DNA of 64,000 nucleotides from G963665925 sp050596425. Its GTDB lineage: Bacteria; Bacillota; Clostridia; Peptostreptococcales; Acidaminobacteraceae. The position numbers were made by a program, and so were the translations under genes. The notes under the pieces are model-generated. The model saw only the letters and a list, made by a program, of their open reading frames with translations. It was not told the DNA's origin and made no database searches. The stretch spans positions 2,294,001 through 2,358,000 of the forward strand of contig NZ_CP192292.1 of the NCBI RefSeq assembly GCF_050596425.1, given 5' to 3'. Shown here piece by piece: positions 61,450 through 64,000 of this stretch (position 1 is its first letter; each line of letters opens with the position of its first letter).

Positions 61450-61948
61450 TATTTACCTGATAGGTATGATGGGATCAGGCAAAAGCACGATCGGTCAGTT
61501 ACTGGCCGATCGTTTAAATATGCCTTGGTTAGACATGGATGAAATTATAGAAAAAAGAGGTATGTCCATACCGCATATATTCGAGAAATACGGCGAGGAA
61601 AAGTTTAGAGAAATCGAGACAGACGTTACAAAAGCTATAGCACAGGAAGATGGAACAGTGGTTTCAACAGGCGGTGGTGTGGTCTTAAAAGACAGTAATG
61701 TAGAACTGATGAAAGTCAGTGGCAGGGTGGTTTATCTCAAGGCCAGCAAGAATCAGCTTCTCAAGAATCTAGAAAGTGGAAGGGCACACAGACCCCTCAT
61801 TCAAGATGGTTCCTTAGAGAAAAAAATTGACCAGCTGATAGGCGTGCGCGGTCAAATATACGAAGACAGCGCAGATATTATTATAGAAACCGATGCGTAT
61901 TCACCAAGTGAGATAGCTGATCAAGTCATAAAACTGTTAAAACTTTGA
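61436..61948 (+). CDS. aroK: Shikimate kinase
   Basis: 170 residues from 61436 (or 169 from the adjacent ATG at 61439, which has better spacing to GGAGG). Walker A GMMGSGKST, DMDEIIEKRGMSIPHIFEKYGEEKFREIE (shikimate site), STGGGVV, lid RAHRPL. Phosphorylates shikimate. A 12-pair hairpin (ACGATCGGTCAG / CTGGCCGATCGT) lies within the gene at 61487-61513. Overlaps the ComFB gene, so it is transcribed with the pilus operon. Confidence 0.93.
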   Translation: MMTINIYLIGMMGSGKSTIGQLLADRLNMPWLDMDEIIEKRGMSIPHIFEKYGEEKFREIETDVTKAIAQEDGTVVSTGGGVVLKDSNVELMKVSGRVVYLKASKNQLLKNLESGRAHRPLIQDGSLEKKIDQLIGVRGQIYEDSADIIIETDAYSPSEIADQVIKLLKL

Positions 61949-62105
61949 TATGAAGCGTATTTGCTTGCTATTCAAAATATGAAAAGTGTGGTAATATATA
62001 TTGGGATGTGACGCACTAAGAAAGAAATTTCCATCGTTTAATGGTTCTTCTGCGGCATTATCCACTGAAAAATACATTAGGCACCTGTATGTTCACAGAG
62101 CCATG

Positions 62106-62162
62106 TCATCACAAAACCATATTGATATAATTTTCGTACATGTCTATATGGTTTTGTGATGA
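62106..62162 (+). repeat. Perfect 17-base inverted repeat ahead of the aminopeptidase gene
   Basis: TCATCACAAAACCATAT (62106-62122) and ATATGGTTTTGTGATGA (62146-62162) are exact reverse complements with a 23-base loop that contains TATAAT (62125-62130). There is no T-run after it, so it is not a plain terminator; it could be an operator or a leader hairpin. The rest of 61949-62211 shows no gene; AT-rich -10-like bases lie near 61991. Confidence 0.55.
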
Positions 62163-62211
62163 CTTTAGAGTGAAATATGCAGTTGCTTACATGAAAAAGG
62201 CGGTGAATAAG

Positions 62212-63270
62212 ATGCAAATATTAAAACGACTTCGAGATGCAATGACCGATCGCGCATTTGATGCAGTTCTCATCACCAAGCCTGAGAATAAAAGATACAT
62301 CAGTGGTTTCACGGGCACTTCAGGTATTGCTGTAGTCAGCCATGAGAACGCTTGGTTTATTACTGACTTTAGATACAAAGATCAAGCGGCAGCTGAGTGC
62401 AAAGGTTTTGAAATAAAACTGCACACCCCTGAAAAATCCATTTATGATGTATTGAATGAACTCAATCTGAAAAGCTTGGCATTTGAAGACGAAAGTATGA
62501 CTGTAAAAGAATTTGATACATATAGAGAAAATATGCCGAACACGGCATTTACTCCAATTGACCAGTTAATCGAATCTCTTAGACTGCAAAAGAGCAAAGC
62601 GGAAATTGAGACAATTAAAAAGTCAGCTTCCATTGCCGATGCGGCGTTTGAGCATATTCTTACATATATCAAACCAGGCATGGCAGAAAAAGAGGTTGCC
62701 CTAGAGCTGGAAATGTTTATGAAAAAACAAGGGGCCAGCGCTCTTTCTTTTGATATTATTGTGGCATCCGGTTGGAGATCGTCACTGCCTCATGGTCGAG
62801 CCAGTGATAAAATTATTGAAAATGGCGATTTTGTAACAATGGATTTTGGCTGTGTCTATAAGGGGTATTGTTCAGATATGACACGGACAATTGTTATGGG
62901 GCAAGCAACCGAGAAGCAAAGAAAAGTCTATGAGACTGTTCTAAAGGCTCAGGAAGCGGCACTTCAGTACATTAAACCTGGTATACAGGGCAAAGACGCT
63001 GATAAAATAGCAAGAGACATTATCACTGAGGAAGGGTTCGGCGAATATTTCGGACATGGACTTGGACACGGAGTGGGTCTTGAAGTGCATGAAGCACCAA
63101 GACTTGCACCAATCGGTGAAAAAATATTAGAGAAAAATATGGTGGTAACAGACGAACCGGGTATTTATATTCCAGAATTCGGTGGTGTTCGAATAGAAGA
63201 CCTAATTGTGGTAACGGAAAATGGATGTGAAAGGTTGTCAACGTCCCCTAAACATTTAATTGAACTTTAA
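62212..63270 (+). CDS. Aminopeptidase P family metallopeptidase (Xaa-Pro type)
   Basis: 352 residues with the creatinase N-domain (MTDRAFDAVLITKPENKRYISGFTGTSG) and the pita-bread catalytic domain. Metal ligands: Asp in TMDFGCVYKGY and CSDMTRT, His in HGLGHGVGLEVHE, Glu in DEPGIYIPEFGGVRIED (two). Removes N-terminal residues before proline. Start at 62212, 6 bases after AAGGCGGTG; the open frame extends upstream to 62140 without a site. The pair with efp is conserved in many Firmicutes (yqhT-efp). Confidence 0.9.
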   Translation: MQILKRLRDAMTDRAFDAVLITKPENKRYISGFTGTSGIAVVSHENAWFITDFRYKDQAAAECKGFEIKLHTPEKSIYDVLNELNLKSLAFEDESMTVKEFDTYRENMPNTAFTPIDQLIESLRLQKSKAEIETIKKSASIADAAFEHILTYIKPGMAEKEVALELEMFMKKQGASALSFDIIVASGWRSSLPHGRASDKIIENGDFVTMDFGCVYKGYCSDMTRTIVMGQATEKQRKVYETVLKAQEAALQYIKPGIQGKDADKIARDIITEEGFGEYFGHGLGHGVGLEVHEAPRLAPIGEKILEKNMVVTDEPGIYIPEFGGVRIEDLIVVTENGCERLSTSPKHLIEL

Positions 63271-63284
63271 TCGGAGGTATAAGC

Positions 63285-63842
63285 ATGATTTCTGCAGGTG
63301 ATTTTAGAAAAGGTATGACATTTGAAATTAACGGCGAACCAGTTGTTGTAATTGACTTTCAACACGTTAAGCCAGGTAAAGGGGCTGCCTTTGTAAGAAC
63401 AAAGTACAAGTCTTTACTATCAGGGGCTACAAGAGAAACAACTTTCTCTCCATCTGAAAAGTTCCCTAAGGCACACATCGAATCAAAAGAAATGCAATAT
63501 CTTTATAGCGATGGTGACCTTTACTACTTCATGGATAACGAAACATATGATCAAATTCCACTTCCTCATGAACTTGTTGTAGATTCAATTAAATACATCA
63601 AGGAAAATGACAATGTTATGCTGAAGTTCTACAAGGGCAAATGCTTTGTGGTTGAAGCGCCAAACTTTGTTATTCTTGAGGTTACTGAAACTGAGCCAGG
63701 TGTTAAAGGTGACACAGCTTCTAATGTTACAAAAAAAGCTGTTCTTGAAACTGGCGCAGTTGTGAATGTACCACTATTTGTCAACGAAGGCGACAAGGTT
63801 AAGGTTGACACTAGAACCGATGAATACCTGTCTCGTGCATAA
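63285..63842 (+). CDS. efp: Elongation factor P
   Basis: 185 residues, three beta-barrel domains. The tip loop is HVKPGKGAAFVRTK with Lys32 in PGKG, the residue that carries the modification (beta-lysine or 5-aminopentanol, depending on the lineage). Rescues ribosomes stalled on polyproline. The YmfF/YmfH pair at 19488-22053 and the absence of an EpmA/EpmB gene in this window fit the 5-aminopentanol type, by inference. GGAGG site, 15 bases behind the peptidase gene. Confidence 0.96.
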   Translation: MISAGDFRKGMTFEINGEPVVVIDFQHVKPGKGAAFVRTKYKSLLSGATRETTFSPSEKFPKAHIESKEMQYLYSDGDLYYFMDNETYDQIPLPHELVVDSIKYIKENDNVMLKFYKGKCFVVEAPNFVILEVTETEPGVKGDTASNVTKKAVLETGAVVNVPLFVNEGDKVKVDTRTDEYLSRA

Positions 63843-63917
63843 GCACTTGACGGTTTCATATATGAATCAGGCTGTTTAGGAACTGTCTGAAAAACACAAC
63901 TCTAAGGAGGTTATATC

Positions 63918-64000
63918 ATGAGCTATCTACTAGAAAAGGTGTCCTATTTGAAGGGTCTTGCTGAAGGCATGGAAGTTGAGCAAAACTCGAAGGAAGGAAA
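63918..64000 (+). CDS. CD1247 N-terminal-domain-like protein (truncated by window end)
   Basis: Only the first 27 codons are inside the window: MSYLLEKVSYLKGLAEGMEV, which matches the N-terminal domain of a small clostridial family named after CD1247. Function unknown. Full AAGGAGG ribosome site 7 bases ahead. 75 bases behind efp and probably in the same unit. Confidence 0.65.
   Translation, partial: MSYLLEKVSYLKGLAEGMEVEQNSKEG

Noticed and set aside
1..64000. tRNA or rRNA genes, CRISPR arrays, prophage or integrative elements
   Set aside because: No tRNA-like T-loop/anticodon arrangement, no regularly spaced direct repeats, no integrase, transposase or phage structural gene seen in the window.

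Overview
The window is chromosomal DNA of a low-GC, Gram-positive anaerobe, most likely a member of the class Clostridia. The signs are strong AGGAGG ribosome sites with ATG, GTG and TTG starts, an IscR-IscS-IscU-MnmA-AlaS block, an alanine T-box, two RNA-type regulators ahead of transporters, ferredoxin-type Fe-S proteins, and a Gram-positive type IV pilus locus without a secretin. I cannot fix the genus. I see no tRNA, rRNA, CRISPR array, transposase or prophage gene.

Layout. 1-1505: a partial HAD-type nucleotidase and a Na+/Ca2+ exchanger under a yybP-ykoY (Mn2+) riboswitch. 1600-6500: an MFS exporter, then a kinase / vWA / PP2C triad of the TerY-P type, in which the vWA gene carries a frameshift at an A7 run. 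6575-9068 (minus): an orphan sensor kinase coupled to an AGCS amino-acid symporter. 9148-11339: a two-gene radical-SAM DNA-repair operon behind a perfect LexA box. 11506-12843: a MATE exporter. 12860-15060: a cassette with an unrecognised protein, an HTH-TPR regulator of the RRNPP type, and directly behind it an unlisted 46-codon secreted peptide gene, a candidate quorum-sensing system. 15397-25043: a tail-anchored coiled-coil protein, DegV, YchF, a TPR membrane protein, the YmfF/YmfH peptidase-like pair, Lgt, a candidate structured RNA, and a SpoVB-like flippase. 25091-28875: a TANGO2-like protein, a nitrilase-family amidase, YtxH, and a second MATE exporter behind a structured leader.

28962-45269 is conserved core: Fe-S assembly (iscR, iscS, iscU), mnmA, T-box-controlled alaS, ireB, an Fe-S aldo/keto reductase, ruvX, DUF1292, Fur, RNase J, YlbF, mltG, an O-methyltransferase, a U32 tRNA-hydroxylation protein and udk. 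This follows the order alaS-yrzL-yrrK-yrzB-yrrL-yrrM-yrrO-udk of Bacillus with insertions.

46695-63842: aroE, then a complete type IV pilus operon (pilB, pilT, pilC, four prepilins, pilD, pilM, pilN, pilO, a very large PilX-like protein, a ComFB-like protein), then aroK, an aminopeptidase P homologue and efp. A leader between aroE and pilB matches the c-di-GMP-II riboswitch in sequence and topology, with a terminator that overlaps the aptamer core. Together with the MshEN domain of PilB and the ComFB protein it suggests that piliation is controlled by cyclic dinucleotides at several levels. The most novel items are the RRNPP-peptide cassette, the c-di-GMP-wired pilus operon, and a repeated hairpin element next to multidrug exporters.
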